Assembly: GCF_041287255.1 (NCBI RefSeq)
Contig: NZ_JBGGTX010000001.1
Coordinates: 310,001 to 374,000, forward strand
Reading direction: 5' to 3'
Source of the DNA: Tamlana flava
GTDB lineage: Bacteria > Bacteroidota > Bacteroidia > Flavobacteriales > Flavobacteriaceae
DNA length: 64,000 nt
Positions 1 to 9,481 of the stretch are shown here, piece after piece; within the stretch, counting starts at the first letter, position 1; every line of letters begins with the position of its first letter. The notes under the pieces were generated by a model. The model was not told the origin of the DNA. It ran no database searches and saw only the letters and a program-made list of their open reading frames with translations. A program made the position numbers and the translations under genes.

Positions 1-1517
1 TGCACGAAAAAGGCAAAATGACTGCCAGGGAGCGCATTAATTATTTGCTCGATGATAAACATAAATCCATTGAAATTGGGGCATTTGCCGGTGAAGACAT
101 GTACAAAGAGCATGGAGGTTGCCCATCGGGTGGTGTCGTGGTCAAAATAGGCCATATAAGAGGAAAGCAATGCATTGTTGTGGCCAACGATGCCACGGTT
201 AAAGCAGGTGCATGGTTTCCCATTACGGGAAAAAAGAATTTGAGGGCCCAAGAAATCGCCATTGAAAACAGGTTGCCAATTATCTATTTAGTAGATTCTG
301 CTGGAGTTTATCTACCTATGCAGGATGAGATTTTCCCAGATAAAGAACATTTTGGTCGCATCTTTAGAAACAATGCGGTTATGAGCAGCATGGGTATTAC
401 ACAAATTGCAGCCGTTATGGGGAGCTGTGTTGCTGGTGGCGCCTATTTGCCCATTATGAGTGACGAAGCACTTATTGTTGATAAAACGGGAAGCATTTTT
501 TTAGCGGGAAGTTATCTGGTTAAAGCTGCTATTGGTGAAACTATTGATAATGAAACCTTAGGAGGCGCAACAACACACTGCGAAATTTCCGGGGTTACTG
601 ATTACAAAGCGAAAGACGACAAGGATGCCTTAGATACTATAAAAAATATTATTGATAAAATTGGTGATTTCACGAAAGCGGGATTTAACAGAGTTGAAGA
701 AAAAAAACCAAAAGAAAACACCGAGGATATTTATGGGATTATCCCGAAATCCAGAGCAGACCAATACGACATGTATGAGGTTATAAAACGTTTGGTCGAC
801 AATTCCGAATTTGAGGAATATAAAGTGGGTTACGGACAAACCATCATTACTTGCTATGCCAGAATTGATGGCTGGGCTGTTGGTATTGTGGCCAACCAAC
901 GCAAATTGGTAAAAACCAAAAAAGGTGAAATGCAATTTGGTGGCGTTATTTACAACGATAGTGCTGATAAAGCCACAAGATTTATTGCCAATTGCAACCA
1001 AAAGAGAATTCCATTGGTGTTTCTGCAAGACGTAACCGGTTTTATGGTGGGCAGCAAAAGTGAGCACAGTGGCATTATTAAAGATGGCGCAAAAATGGTG
1101 AATGCCGTTAGTAATTCGGTTGTGCCAAAGTTCACCGTAATTATTGGTAACAGTTATGGAGCTGGAAATTATGCCATGTGTGGCAAAGCTTATGACCCTC
1201 GACTTATAGTGGCTTGGCCAAGTGCCGAACTCGCTGTGATGAGCGGTAATTCTGCCGCAAAAGTTTTGTTACAGATTGAAAAAGCGTCACTTGAAAAACA
1301 AGGTGAAAAAATAACCAAAGACAAGGAAGCCGAATTATTCAATAAAATTAAGGACCGATACGATAACCAAGTTTCACCCTATTATGCTGCGGCACGTATT
1401 TGGACCGACGCAATCATAGACCCTCTAAATACCCGAAAATGGATTAGTATGGGCATTGAAGCTGCCAACCACGCCCCTATTGAGAAACCCTTTAACATGG
1501 GGGTTTTGCAAGTTTAA
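1..1517 (+). CDS. Acyl-CoA carboxylase, carboxyltransferase (beta) subunit, methylcrotonyl-CoA type; 5' end outside window
   Basis: This is the biotin-dependent carboxyltransferase subunit that moves CO2 from carboxybiotin to an acyl-CoA, most likely 3-methylcrotonyl-CoA in leucine breakdown. The frame stays open to the left edge (codons for H-E-K-G-K precede the first Met at position 18), so the ~499 residues seen lack roughly 40 N-terminal residues compared with the usual ~540. Two glycine-rich crotonase-fold loops that form the oxyanion holes are visible: GSCVAGGAYLP in the N-domain and GNSYGAGNYAMCG in the C-domain. The DSAGVYLPMQ segment and the NAPIEK ending resemble human MCC beta more than propionyl-CoA carboxylase. 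Its biotin-carrying alpha subunit is not in view and may lie upstream. Family certain; substrate inferred. Confidence 0.9.
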   Translation, partial: HEKGKMTARERINYLLDDKHKSIEIGAFAGEDMYKEHGGCPSGGVVVKIGHIRGKQCIVVANDATVKAGAWFPITGKKNLRAQEIAIENRLPIIYLVDSAGVYLPMQDEIFPDKEHFGRIFRNNAVMSSMGITQIAAVMGSCVAGGAYLPIMSDEALIVDKTGSIFLAGSYLVKAAIGETIDNETLGGATTHCEISGVTDYKAKDDKDALDTIKNIIDKIGDFTKAGFNRVEEKKPKENTEDIYGIIPKSRADQYDMYEVIKRLVDNSEFEEYKVGYGQTIITCYARIDGWAVGIVANQRKLVKTKKGEMQFGGVIYNDSADKATRFIANCNQKRIPLVFLQDVTGFMVGSKSEHSGIIKDGAKMVNAVSNSVVPKFTVIIGNSYGAGNYAMCGKAYDPRLIVAWPSAELAVMSGNSAAKVLLQIEKASLEKQGEKITKDKEAELFNKIKDRYDNQVSPYYAAARIWTDAIIDPLNTRKWISMGIEAANHAPIEKPFNMGVLQV

Positions 1518-1574
1518 TTTTCTAATCTCATCAAAATTCAGTAACTTATTGATTGAAAATCAACAAATTCAATC

Positions 1575-1997
1575 ATGGATACAATAAAAACCTTGAATAA
1601 GTGGGCCAATGCGCACACTTATTTGCCCCTTGACTTGTTACGCGTTGCACTGGGAGCCTTTTTATTTTATAAGGGCATTAATTTTATGTCAGACAGTGCT
1701 ATGCTGATGGATCTTTTTAAACCCATGCAAAATATGGCCGGAGGCATGGTTTTGGTTCATTACCTTGCCCCAGCACATTTTATTGGCGGTCTTTTAATAG
1801 CTTTTGGACTTTTGACCCGTTGGACTATTATTGCCCAATTACCCATTTTAATTGGCGCAGTTGCCATTAATTTTGTTGGCGAAATGAATTCAGGTAATTT
1901 AACAATGGCTTTAATAACCCTATTGGCCTGTGCTTTCTTTTTGGTTTACGGTTCCGGTAAGCATTCGTTAGATTATTATTTTAAAATGCAGAAGTAA
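1575..1997 (+). CDS. DoxX family membrane protein
   Basis: Small integral membrane protein of 140 residues with four predicted hydrophobic segments (about 19-37, 60-82, 84-103 and 113-130). This is the typical size and topology of DoxX/DoxD-like proteins. Members include a subunit linked to thiosulfate:quinone oxidoreductase in archaea, but most bacterial copies have no proven role. The FYKGINF segment after the first helix and the GGLLIAFGLLTRW segment fit the family. It is a single gene followed at once by a strong hairpin terminator. Function beyond family membership cannot be read from the sequence. Confidence 0.75.
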   Translation: MDTIKTLNKWANAHTYLPLDLLRVALGAFLFYKGINFMSDSAMLMDLFKPMQNMAGGMVLVHYLAPAHFIGGLLIAFGLLTRWTIIAQLPILIGAVAINFVGEMNSGNLTMALITLLACAFFLVYGSGKHSLDYYFKMQK

Positions 1998-2002
1998 ACT
2001 AT

Positions 2003-2040
2003 AAATGGTGGTTACTAAATATTTAGCAACCACCATTTTT
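2003..2040. terminator. Hairpin terminator between convergent doxX-like gene and sppA
   Basis: Long near-perfect inverted repeat: AAATGGTGGTT at 2003-2013 pairs with AACCACCATTT at 2028-2038, with an inner CTAAAT/ATTTAG pair and a T run on the plus side. It sits between two converging genes, so it probably ends transcription from both. Confidence 0.75.
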
Positions 2041-2060
2041 TAACCTATAATAATCTTTTG

Positions 2061-3821
2061 TTACTTTATCTCAGTACTAAAGGGAAACAACAATTGAATT
2101 CCTTTCCTTTGGGCCATAGCTTTTACTTCCTTCATAAGTTTATAGTTTTCCTCACCCAATTCATCTTTTAAAATGGTTTCCTTGGTTTTTGCTAAACCAA
2201 ATTTTTCAAGGATTTCTTCAAGATTTCTCCTGAAAATCGGCAATTCCTTAATTTGGTAATCTTCTATGCTAGCAGCTTCAGCGGCACGTTGCAAGGCCAA
2301 ATCCAGTCCACCAAGTTCATCAACAAGACCATTTTTTAAAGCATCTGCTCCGGTCCAAACCCTTCCTTGTGCCACAGATTCAACATGTTCCAAGCTTATA
2401 CCTCTTCCGTCAGCAACCCGTTTTGAGAACAATTCATATGTACCTAAAATGCTTTCTTGAAAAAATTGACGTTGACCATCATTTAAAGGCTCGAAGAAAC
2501 TATAGGTTACGGCATTTTTGTTAGTGGCAACTTGTTCTGCATTAATGCCCATATTATCGGCCAAACCTTTCCCATTAGGCAAAATACCAAATACACCAAT
2601 ACTTCCGGTAACTGTTGTAGGTTCCGCTATGATTTTGTCAGCATTACAAGAAATATAATAGCCTCCCGAAGTAGCCATATCGCCCATAGAAACAATAACC
2701 GGTTTTACTTGTTTGGTAAGTTCAACCTCTCGCCAAATAAGCTCGCTTGCCAAAGCGCTCCCTCCTGGCGAATTAACTCGAAGTACAACTGCCTTAACCC
2801 TATTGTCTTCCCTGGCTTCAACCAAGGACTTACTCATCGTACCTTGACCAACGGCATTTTGATTGCCTTCACCATAAATAATTTCACCTTCAGCATAAAT
2901 TACGGCAATTTTGTTCTTGCTGTAATTGTGCATTTTTGTTGCGGCGTATTGCGCATAATCTTCTACGGTTACGGTTTCAACATCTTCATTAATGGCAATA
3001 CCCACGGCTTTTTTAATGCCATTCATATACTCATCATAATACCCTATTTTATCAATAAGGCTGGTCGCTTTTGCCATTTCTGGGGTTCTAGCCAACAAAC
3101 TATCAGCAATTATATCAAGTTGTTCTACGGACAGGTTTCTACTTATTGAAATGTCCTTTTTAATTTCATCCCATAGAGAATTTAAATATGCTGAAATCTG
3201 TTCGCGGTTGTTATCGCTCATTTTGCTATCCAAAAACGGTTCAACGGCCTCTTTATACTTGCCAAGTCTCACAACTTCCATCTTAAAGCCCGACTTTTCC
3301 TGAAAATCCTTAAAATACAATCGCTCTGAATATAAACCTTTAAACTCCATTATTCCAGCAGGATTGATGTAAATGGTATCTGCGACAGAGCTTAAATAAT
3401 AATCTTTTTGGGTATAAATATCTGAATATGAAACAATAAACTTGCCAGACTCCTTAAACTTCAATAAAGCACCTCGAAGTGCTTTGGTTTGCGAAATACC
3501 TGCATCTATAAAATTATTGTCTATTGAAATGCCTTTAATATTGTCGTCCGTTGCGGCATAATTGATGGCATCAATAATATTGAAAAGTCCGTTCTTTTCA
3601 TTTTCATTTAAAAAAGGATAATCGTCGTACTCTACTTTTCCCGCATAATCCTTTATTGGAAAATCAAGCCGTAATTCAAGAACTGCGTTTGGCTTTACCT
3701 TTACCACTTCATTGGGGTCATTTCCAAAAAGGGCACCTAAAATAATGAGACAGAAAAAACAAATGATTAAAAAAACAAAAATACCGGTAACGGTAGACAA
3801 AACGCGCTTTAAAAAATCCAT
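2061..3821 (-). CDS. sppA: Signal peptide peptidase SppA, 67-kDa type
   Basis: Membrane-anchored serine protease (family S49) that digests leftover signal peptides. It has 586 residues, the usual length of the tandem-domain 67K form. One N-terminal membrane helix (about 10-32) is followed by two ClpP-like domains. The catalytic dyad is visible: the lysine in LGKYKEAVEPF (K190) aligns with the E. coli SppA lysine, and the serine in GDMATSGGYY (S385) with its nucleophile. RVNSPGGSALAS and TVTGSIGVFG are family signatures. It is transcribed away from the menaquinone genes' end, with 55 bp between it and menE, so it may be read from the same long minus-strand transcript. Confidence 0.95.
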   Translation of the reverse strand: MDFLKRVLSTVTGIFVFLIICFFCLIILGALFGNDPNEVVKVKPNAVLELRLDFPIKDYAGKVEYDDYPFLNENEKNGLFNIIDAINYAATDDNIKGISIDNNFIDAGISQTKALRGALLKFKESGKFIVSYSDIYTQKDYYLSSVADTIYINPAGIMEFKGLYSERLYFKDFQEKSGFKMEVVRLGKYKEAVEPFLDSKMSDNNREQISAYLNSLWDEIKKDISISRNLSVEQLDIIADSLLARTPEMAKATSLIDKIGYYDEYMNGIKKAVGIAINEDVETVTVEDYAQYAATKMHNYSKNKIAVIYAEGEIIYGEGNQNAVGQGTMSKSLVEAREDNRVKAVVLRVNSPGGSALASELIWREVELTKQVKPVIVSMGDMATSGGYYISCNADKIIAEPTTVTGSIGVFGILPNGKGLADNMGINAEQVATNKNAVTYSFFEPLNDGQRQFFQESILGTYELFSKRVADGRGISLEHVESVAQGRVWTGADALKNGLVDELGGLDLALQRAAEAASIEDYQIKELPIFRRNLEEILEKFGLAKTKETILKDELGEENYKLMKEVKAMAQRKGIQLLFPFSTEIK

Positions 3822-3876
3822 GGAATTATATTTTCTATATCAGTATTAAAAAAATAAATAATGTTACGCTGGGTGG

Positions 3877-4953
3877 CTAGATATTTATCATTTTTAATGT
3901 TTTCTTTCGATGGATTTTTCCAGATGAAGTTTCCTTAAATTTTGGAACAGCAATAACCTCCTTCGGTTTTTCATATTTGTCCAAAACATCAAAAATAGAA
4001 CGATCTAAGCTATCTTCTTTAGCTTCCAAAACTAAAATCAGTTTTTCACCTAAAGTATCGTCTGGTTTTGAAGCAATAAAAAATTCACCTTTTATTTTAT
4101 TTTGAAGTTTCTTTTCAATCTGTTCGGGGAACAATTTAATTCCTCCAGAATTCACAACATTGTCATACCTGCCCAACCATTCAAAACTGGTTTCTGAATG
4201 CAATTTTACAACATCGTTAGTAACAATTTTTTTATCAGAAAGTTGTGGTGCATCAATAACCAAACAGTTTCTTTCATCTTGCGAAACCTTTATTTCGGGC
4301 AATGTGTTGAAATAAGAAGTTTCTATTGACTCAGATTCCGTAAAATTATTTAATTTTTTAACGGCAATATGCGACACTGTTTCCGTCATGCCATAAGTTT
4401 CATAAACCATCGGCTTTTTATCTTGAATGGACTCAATAATAACTTTGGAAACCATGCCGCCACCAACAATAACTGTTTTGATGCTATTCAGGTATTTAGC
4501 AAAGTTTTTAAGTTGCATTGGTGTAAAAGCACAGAAGGTGTAATCTTTTTCGTAATCAATTAACGGAAGTGCGGCAGGCTCAGTCATATCCAATTCGAGA
4601 CCTAACATAATAGCCCTGACAATCATCATTTTCCCTGCTATAAAATTTGAGGGCAAACAATTTAGCACCTTATCACCGGGTTGTAAATTAAAAAAGTCCC
4701 CAGTGGCTATGGCAGAGTTTACCATGGCCTGCTTTTTTATTTTTATACTTTTTGGCTTTCCTGTAGAGCCAGATGTTTTGACGACCACATAATCATGCCT
4801 ATCTAGCCAATCCAATAAAAAATTACCCAATTCTTGCTGATAAGGCTCCCCTTCCTTAACATAACTATAGGCAATTTCCATAAGGTCATCATATTTATAA
4901 CTTAAGCCATCTAGTTTGAACTTAAGGTGAACGTTTGTATAATTTGGTATCAT
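3877..4953 (-). CDS. menE: o-Succinylbenzoate--CoA ligase (AMP-forming), short form
   Basis: Adenylating enzyme predicted to activate o-succinylbenzoate with ATP and CoA for menaquinone synthesis. It is only 358 residues against ~450-490 for classical MenE, yet contains the P-loop TSGSTGKPKSIKIKK near residue 60, the YETYGMTE motif, the LGRYDNVVNSGGIKLFPEQIE hinge region and a C-terminal catalytic lysine region (SSGKIHRKK). The shortness lies mainly in the N-terminal part. The assignment rests on the AMP-binding motifs plus its position at the end of a menB-menA-menC operon. It is the last operon gene and sits 2 bp after the CPBP gene. Confidence 0.85.
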   Translation of the reverse strand: MIPNYTNVHLKFKLDGLSYKYDDLMEIAYSYVKEGEPYQQELGNFLLDWLDRHDYVVVKTSGSTGKPKSIKIKKQAMVNSAIATGDFFNLQPGDKVLNCLPSNFIAGKMMIVRAIMLGLELDMTEPAALPLIDYEKDYTFCAFTPMQLKNFAKYLNSIKTVIVGGGMVSKVIIESIQDKKPMVYETYGMTETVSHIAVKKLNNFTESESIETSYFNTLPEIKVSQDERNCLVIDAPQLSDKKIVTNDVVKLHSETSFEWLGRYDNVVNSGGIKLFPEQIEKKLQNKIKGEFFIASKPDDTLGEKLILVLEAKEDSLDRSIFDVLDKYEKPKEVIAVPKFKETSSGKIHRKKTLKMINI

Positions 4954-4955
4954 AT

Positions 4956-5915
4956 TTAATCTAAAATTTTATAATCTTCTTCTGGTGGCTCAACAACAGT
5001 TCCGAGTAGTTTCTCTCCCCAATTGGTCCATTTATATTTCTTACCTAGTATAAACAACAAAATTGGAAAAACAACAAATACAGGCACAAATATTTCAGTT
5101 ATGGCCATTTCGGAAGGGTCGGACATATCTTTTAAAATAGAATCCGTTTGAAAGGCCGTCCAATCTGCAGTTACCAATAGTGCCGTAAATAAATTGTTGG
5201 CCGCATGAAAACCAAGGGCTAACTCCAAGCCATCATCCATAAGAGTAATTATACCCAAAAACAATCCTGTTCCAATGTAATATACCATAATAACATAGCC
5301 CAATTTTTCAACCTCTGGATTGGCTATGTGAAGTAATCCAAAACCTAACGAAGTGAATAAAAGTGGCAGCCATTTATTTTTAAATATTATGCCAAATCCC
5401 TGCATCAAATACCCACGAAACAAATATTCTTCGAAGCTGGTTTGTAACGGAATCAATAAAAAAGCAATCACTGCCAAAATTAAAAATGGCTTTAACTGAA
5501 AGTTTAGTTGGTAATCTTCGGGGCTGAAAAAATAATCAGCCAACACAAAACCTATTGAAACAATACCCCAAAGAATAAAAATAAACCAAAAGCGCTTCCA
5601 ATCTATCTTAGGTCGAGCTGTTGTTAAACTTTTTAAAGATTGCTTGTGCAACGCCTTAGCAGAGACAAAAACCCCTACCAAACCAAAAACAAATGAAATC
5701 AGCATTAGAAACAGAAAAAGATTGCTTCCCAAAAGAGCTATCATTTCAGGAATGTCAGTCGGTATTTGCTCTGCACCTCCTCCAAAACTTTTTATTACTA
5801 TGGCTGCACCTAATGGTGTCATTCCAATAATCTGCCATGAAACAAATACTATTAGAGCACCTATTAAATAACGCCACCACTCATGTAACCCCTTAAATGC
5901 TTGAGCTATATACAT
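4956..5915 (-). CDS. CPBP family intramembrane glutamic-type metalloprotease inside the men operon
   Basis: Polytopic membrane protein of 319 residues of the CPBP (CAAX protease and bacteriocin-processing, Abi) family. The active-site signature is present: the paired glutamates and arginine in TSFEEYLFRGYLMQG, a histidine in FGLLHIANPE and another in LGFHAANNLF. About eight hydrophobic stretches are visible. It lies between menC and menE with 11 and 2 bp gaps, so it is co-transcribed with menaquinone genes although no role for it in that pathway is known. It may be a hitch-hiker or act on a membrane partner. Family certain, substrate unknown. Confidence 0.85.
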   Translation of the reverse strand: MYIAQAFKGLHEWWRYLIGALIVFVSWQIIGMTPLGAAIVIKSFGGGAEQIPTDIPEMIALLGSNLFLFLMLISFVFGLVGVFVSAKALHKQSLKSLTTARPKIDWKRFWFIFILWGIVSIGFVLADYFFSPEDYQLNFQLKPFLILAVIAFLLIPLQTSFEEYLFRGYLMQGFGIIFKNKWLPLLFTSLGFGLLHIANPEVEKLGYVIMVYYIGTGLFLGIITLMDDGLELALGFHAANNLFTALLVTADWTAFQTDSILKDMSDPSEMAITEIFVPVFVVFPILLFILGKKYKWTNWGEKLLGTVVEPPEEDYKILD

Positions 5916-5926
5916 ATATCATTAAT

Positions 5927-6973
5927 TTAACACCATAAATTTTCTAAATTCCAAGTTTTATTTTTTTGGTACTGCAATGTACCATTTTTTACCTGTAAAG
6001 GGCAACTAAAATTATTGATAAATAAACCGCCCGTACCCAAGCCCTGTGGTAAACTACTATGTTTTTTATAGGTATATTGGGCAATGGCATTTAAACCAAT
6101 GTTACTTTCTAAAGCGCTGGTAATCCACCAACCAATATTTTGGTTTTCAGCCGTATCAATCCACTCATCGGTTCCATTAAAACCACCAACTAAGCTGGGT
6201 TTTAAAATAATATATTGGGGATTTATGATTTGAAGCAACTCCTTTTTATTTTTCAAGGAAAAAACCCCTATTAATTCTTCATCAAGGGCTATGGGCAATG
6301 GTGCTACTTCGCACAACCATGCCATTTCATCAATCTGCCCTTGCTTTATGGGCTGTTCTATGGAGTGCAGGTCGTAATCTGATAAAATTTTCAGCTTTTC
6401 CAAAACCTCTTTTGGTGAAAATGCCCCGTTGGCATCTGCCCTCAATTCTATTTCTTTTGATGAAAAGTCTTTTCTAATGGATTTTATCAAATTGACCTCA
6501 GACTGAAAATCAATCGCCCCAATTTTCATTTTTATACAACTGAAACCCGCTTCAATTTTATCTTGAATCTGCTTTTTCATAAAGGCCTCGTCACCCATCC
6601 AAATTAACCCATTAATTGGAATACTATCTTCACTTTTCGTAAATTCTGAAGGATATAATTCAAATGAATCTTTGCTTTCCAAGGATAAAAAAGCCATTTC
6701 CAATCCAAATTGAATGCTGGGATATTCCGTTAATTGTCCTAATAAAAAATCCAATCCGGAATCTATTTGTTCACAGGCCCATTTTAATTTTTGTTCGTAA
6801 TCTGGTTTATCGTCTGCTGAAAGCCCTCTGAACAAACCACATTCCCCAATACCCAGTTTGTTTTCTGTTTTTAATACAATGAACCAGGTTTCTTTGGTCT
6901 TCAATATACCGCGGGAAGTACCACTGGCTTGTTTAAAATTTAAAATGTATTGCTGGTAAGTGGCATGTATCAT
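5927..6973 (-). CDS. menC: o-Succinylbenzoate synthase (enolase superfamily)
   Basis: Dehydrates SHCHC to o-succinylbenzoate in menaquinone synthesis. It has 348 residues, usual for the family. Expected catalytic and metal-binding residues of the enolase superfamily muconate-lactonizing group are visible: the KxK pair in CIKMKIGA (K148, K150), metal ligands D180 (RADANGAF), E206 (SIEQP) and D231 (ALDEE), and the opposite lysine K258 (IILKPS). It starts one base after the stop of the upstream hydrolase gene, showing tight operon packing with menA and menB. Confidence 0.93.
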   Translation of the reverse strand: MIHATYQQYILNFKQASGTSRGILKTKETWFIVLKTENKLGIGECGLFRGLSADDKPDYEQKLKWACEQIDSGLDFLLGQLTEYPSIQFGLEMAFLSLESKDSFELYPSEFTKSEDSIPINGLIWMGDEAFMKKQIQDKIEAGFSCIKMKIGAIDFQSEVNLIKSIRKDFSSKEIELRADANGAFSPKEVLEKLKILSDYDLHSIEQPIKQGQIDEMAWLCEVAPLPIALDEELIGVFSLKNKKELLQIINPQYIILKPSLVGGFNGTDEWIDTAENQNIGWWITSALESNIGLNAIAQYTYKKHSSLPQGLGTGGLFINNFSCPLQVKNGTLQYQKNKTWNLENLWC

Positions 6974-7651
6974 TTACAGTTCTATATGCTCTCCTATTTC
7001 AAGAAGCATTAAATCTTTATCCTTTTCAAAAAACTTGCGTTTGGCTTCTTCATGATCAATTTCAATATATCCGAATGTATCATAATGACAACCCAAAACT
7101 TTGTCACATTCAACAAAATCACTCGCAATTATGGCATCATCAATACCCATGGTGAAATCATCCCCAATGGGTAAAATAGCCAAATCCAATTTAATTTGTA
7201 GCGGAATCAATTTCATATCATAAGTTAAGGCTGTATCTCCAGCGATGTAGATGTTTTTGCGTTCGCCTTCCAGCACAAAACCACCTGGATTACCTCCATA
7301 GCTTCCATCAGCGAAAGAGGAAGAATGAACAGCATTAACATATTTTACAGTACCAAACTCAAAATCCCACTTACCACCATGGTTCATAGGGTGTCCATCT
7401 AAACCCAAGTTTTTGTAGTGTGTAACGATTTCAAAGTTTGAAATGATAATAGCTTCAGTTCGTTTTGCTATGCCCGTAACATCAGCGGTATGGTCATTAT
7501 GTGCATGGGTTAACAGAATATAATCTGCTTCGATATTATTAATATCGATGTTTGAAGCTTTTGCATTTGGGGTAATGAATGGGTCTACTAAAAGATTAAC
7601 ATCATTAATCTGGATTCCAAAACAAGAATGTCCGTAAAATGTGATTTTCAT
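6974..7651 (-). CDS. Metallo-beta-lactamase-fold hydrolase, UPF0173 type
   Basis: A 225-residue protein with the metallo-beta-lactamase signature: GHSCF near the start, LLTHAHNDHT for the HxHxDH zinc site (about residues 48-56), further His/Asp ligands in AVHSSS and IAGDTAL, and GCHYDTFG near the C-terminus. This matches the UPF0173 (YtkL-like) metal-dependent hydrolases, whose substrate is unknown. It sits between menA (34 bp gap) and menC (no gap). A thioesterase or hydrolase job in quinone metabolism is conceivable but not shown by the sequence. Confidence 0.85.
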   Translation of the reverse strand: MKITFYGHSCFGIQINDVNLLVDPFITPNAKASNIDINNIEADYILLTHAHNDHTADVTGIAKRTEAIIISNFEIVTHYKNLGLDGHPMNHGGKWDFEFGTVKYVNAVHSSSFADGSYGGNPGGFVLEGERKNIYIAGDTALTYDMKLIPLQIKLDLAILPIGDDFTMGIDDAIIASDFVECDKVLGCHYDTFGYIEIDHEEAKRKFFEKDKDLMLLEIGEHIEL

Positions 7652-7685
7652 CGAAAAAAATTTAAATCATTAATTTACAAAAATT

Positions 7686-8600
7686 CTAGAATAAATGACC
7701 TATCCCCATCAATATTGCCAATACAACCGTTGTAAGAGCCAATTTTTTTAATTCTGGATCCAAATTTTTAGGATTTTCAGTTGTATTCACCTTTTTTAAA
7801 TGAAAAATAAGAGGCAAGTAAGCTACTGCAAAAATTAAATTAAATGGTGAAGTGTAGTACAAAACGCCAAACAAACCAGATGAACCCATAGCCAATATAA
7901 TTAGGAAATTATGATAAAGCTTAACACTTTTTTCGCCTAATTTAACGGCCAAAGTTATTTTGTTTGACTGTTCATCAGACTGCCTATCACGCATATTGTT
8001 TAGGTTTAATACAGCCGTACTTAGAAGACCAATTGTAATTGCTGGCAGAAATGTAACATGATCAAGTTGTTTGGCATAAAGCACATAACAGCCAATAACG
8101 CTGACCAACCCAAAAAAAGCAAATACAAATATATCGCCCAAACCCCTATATCCATATGCGTTTTTACCAATGGTGTACCGCAAAGCAGCTCCAACGGAAG
8201 CTACACCCAAAACAAAAAATGTCATAGTAAGCCAAAAATGCTTTGTGCCCAAGGCCAAAAAAATAAGGGCGAAGGCTAAGCCAATTGAAATAAGCACGTT
8301 TATTTTTATGGCATTATAAAGTTCTTCCGGTGAAATTTTACCCGATTGTATGGCTCGTTCTGGACCAATTCTATTTTCGTTATCTGTACCTTTAACCCCG
8401 TCACCATAATCGTTTGCAAGATTGGAAAGTATCTGAAAACTCAATGTTGTTAGTATGGCCAAAACAAAGATTTCCCATTTAAAAACCCCGTTATAATATG
8501 CCAAACATGAAGCAAGAATAATACCCGAAATTGATAATGGGAGTGTTCTTAAACGAATAGCCGAAACCCATATAGAAATTTTCTGATTTATGGAATCCAT
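7686..8600 (-). CDS. menA: 1,4-Dihydroxy-2-naphthoate polyprenyltransferase
   Basis: Integral membrane UbiA-family enzyme that attaches the isoprenoid tail to DHNA, giving demethylmenaquinone. It has 304 residues and about nine hydrophobic segments. The first aspartate-rich motif NDYGDGVKGTD (residues 63-73) and the second NNMRDRQSDEQ bind the Mg-diphosphate of the prenyl donor. The start overlaps the end of menB by 13 bp, a sign of translational coupling. Confidence 0.93.
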   Translation of the reverse strand: MDSINQKISIWVSAIRLRTLPLSISGIILASCLAYYNGVFKWEIFVLAILTTLSFQILSNLANDYGDGVKGTDNENRIGPERAIQSGKISPEELYNAIKINVLISIGLAFALIFLALGTKHFWLTMTFFVLGVASVGAALRYTIGKNAYGYRGLGDIFVFAFFGLVSVIGCYVLYAKQLDHVTFLPAITIGLLSTAVLNLNNMRDRQSDEQSNKITLAVKLGEKSVKLYHNFLIILAMGSSGLFGVLYYTSPFNLIFAVAYLPLIFHLKKVNTTENPKNLDPELKKLALTTVVLAILMGIGHLF

Positions 8601-9427
8601 TTTTTATCAAAATTCGGTTTGCGCTTTTCAAGAAATGCATTTCGTCCTTCTTTGGCTTCATCAGTCATATAAGCCAGTCGGGTTGCTTCACCCGCAAAAA
8701 CCTGTTGACCGACCATACCGTCATCTGTGAGGTTCATGGCAAATTTTAACATTTTAATAGAAGTTGGCGACTTGGCCAATATTTCTTGAGCCCATTGATA
8801 GGCTGTTATTTCGAGTTCGTCGTGAGGCACAACAGCATTGACCATGCCCATATCAAAGGCTTCCTGTGCAGAATAATTTCTACCTAAAAAAAAGATTTCC
8901 CTCGCTTTTTTCTGGCCGACCATTTTGGCCAAATAAGCCGATCCATAGCCACCATCAAAACTTGTAACGTCCGCATCCGTTTGTTTAAAAATGGCATGTT
9001 CTTTACTAGCCAAAGTTAAATCGCAAACTACATGTAAACTATGTCCGCCACCAACCGCCCAGCCCGGTACGACTGCTATGACCGCTTTTGGCATGAAACG
9101 AATTAAACGCTGTACTTCTAATATATTTAATCTGTGATAGCCATCTTCTCCAACATACCCTTGATGTCCGCGTGCTTTTTGGTCACCACCACTACAAAAA
9201 GAATACACACCATCTTTAGTGGAAGGACCCTCTGCCGACAACAAAACCACACCAATATTTACATCTTCATTGGCATCATAAAAGGCATCGTATAATTCAC
9301 TGGTTGTTTTGGGGCGAAATGCATTTCGAACATTGGGTCTATTGAAAGCAATTCTAGCTACTCCATTAAACTTTTTGTAAGTGATATCTTGATATTCTTT
9401 GGCTATAACCCATTTTGGTTCCTCCAT
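8588..9427 (-). CDS. menB: 1,4-Dihydroxy-2-naphthoyl-CoA synthase
   Basis: Crotonase-superfamily enzyme that closes the second ring of the naphthoquinone from o-succinylbenzoyl-CoA. It has 279 residues, the normal MenB length. Family hallmarks are seen: SFCSGGDQKARG (oxyanion hole and active-site loop), VPGWAVGGGHSLH, the SFDGGYGSAYLA segment with the catalytic Asp/Ser/Tyr region, and the conserved C-terminal FLEKRKPNF that closes the neighbouring subunit's site. It is the first gene of the men operon seen here. menF, menD and menH are not in the window. Confidence 0.95.
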   Translation of the reverse strand: MEEPKWVIAKEYQDITYKKFNGVARIAFNRPNVRNAFRPKTTSELYDAFYDANEDVNIGVVLLSAEGPSTKDGVYSFCSGGDQKARGHQGYVGEDGYHRLNILEVQRLIRFMPKAVIAVVPGWAVGGGHSLHVVCDLTLASKEHAIFKQTDADVTSFDGGYGSAYLAKMVGQKKAREIFFLGRNYSAQEAFDMGMVNAVVPHDELEITAYQWAQEILAKSPTSIKMLKFAMNLTDDGMVGQQVFAGEATRLAYMTDEAKEGRNAFLEKRKPNFDKKWIP

Positions 9428-9445
9428 AGTCTATTTTATTTATGC

Positions 9446-9481
9446 CAAAAATAAATTTTATTTCAAGAAATAGCAGTCAAA
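9446..9481 (-). promoter_or_regulatory. Predicted Bacteroidota-type promoter of the menB operon
   Basis: Reading the minus strand, TATTTTTG (complement of 9446-9453) fits the -7 box TAnnTTTG and TTTG (complement of 9478-9481) fits the -33 box. The 24-base gap is slightly longer than the usual 19-23. It lies just upstream of menB. Confidence 0.4.

Noticed and set aside
630..1067. 145-codon frame opposite the acyl-CoA carboxylase gene
   Set aside because: It is a shadow of the real gene on the other strand, with Phe/Asn-rich nonsense sequence and no promoter.
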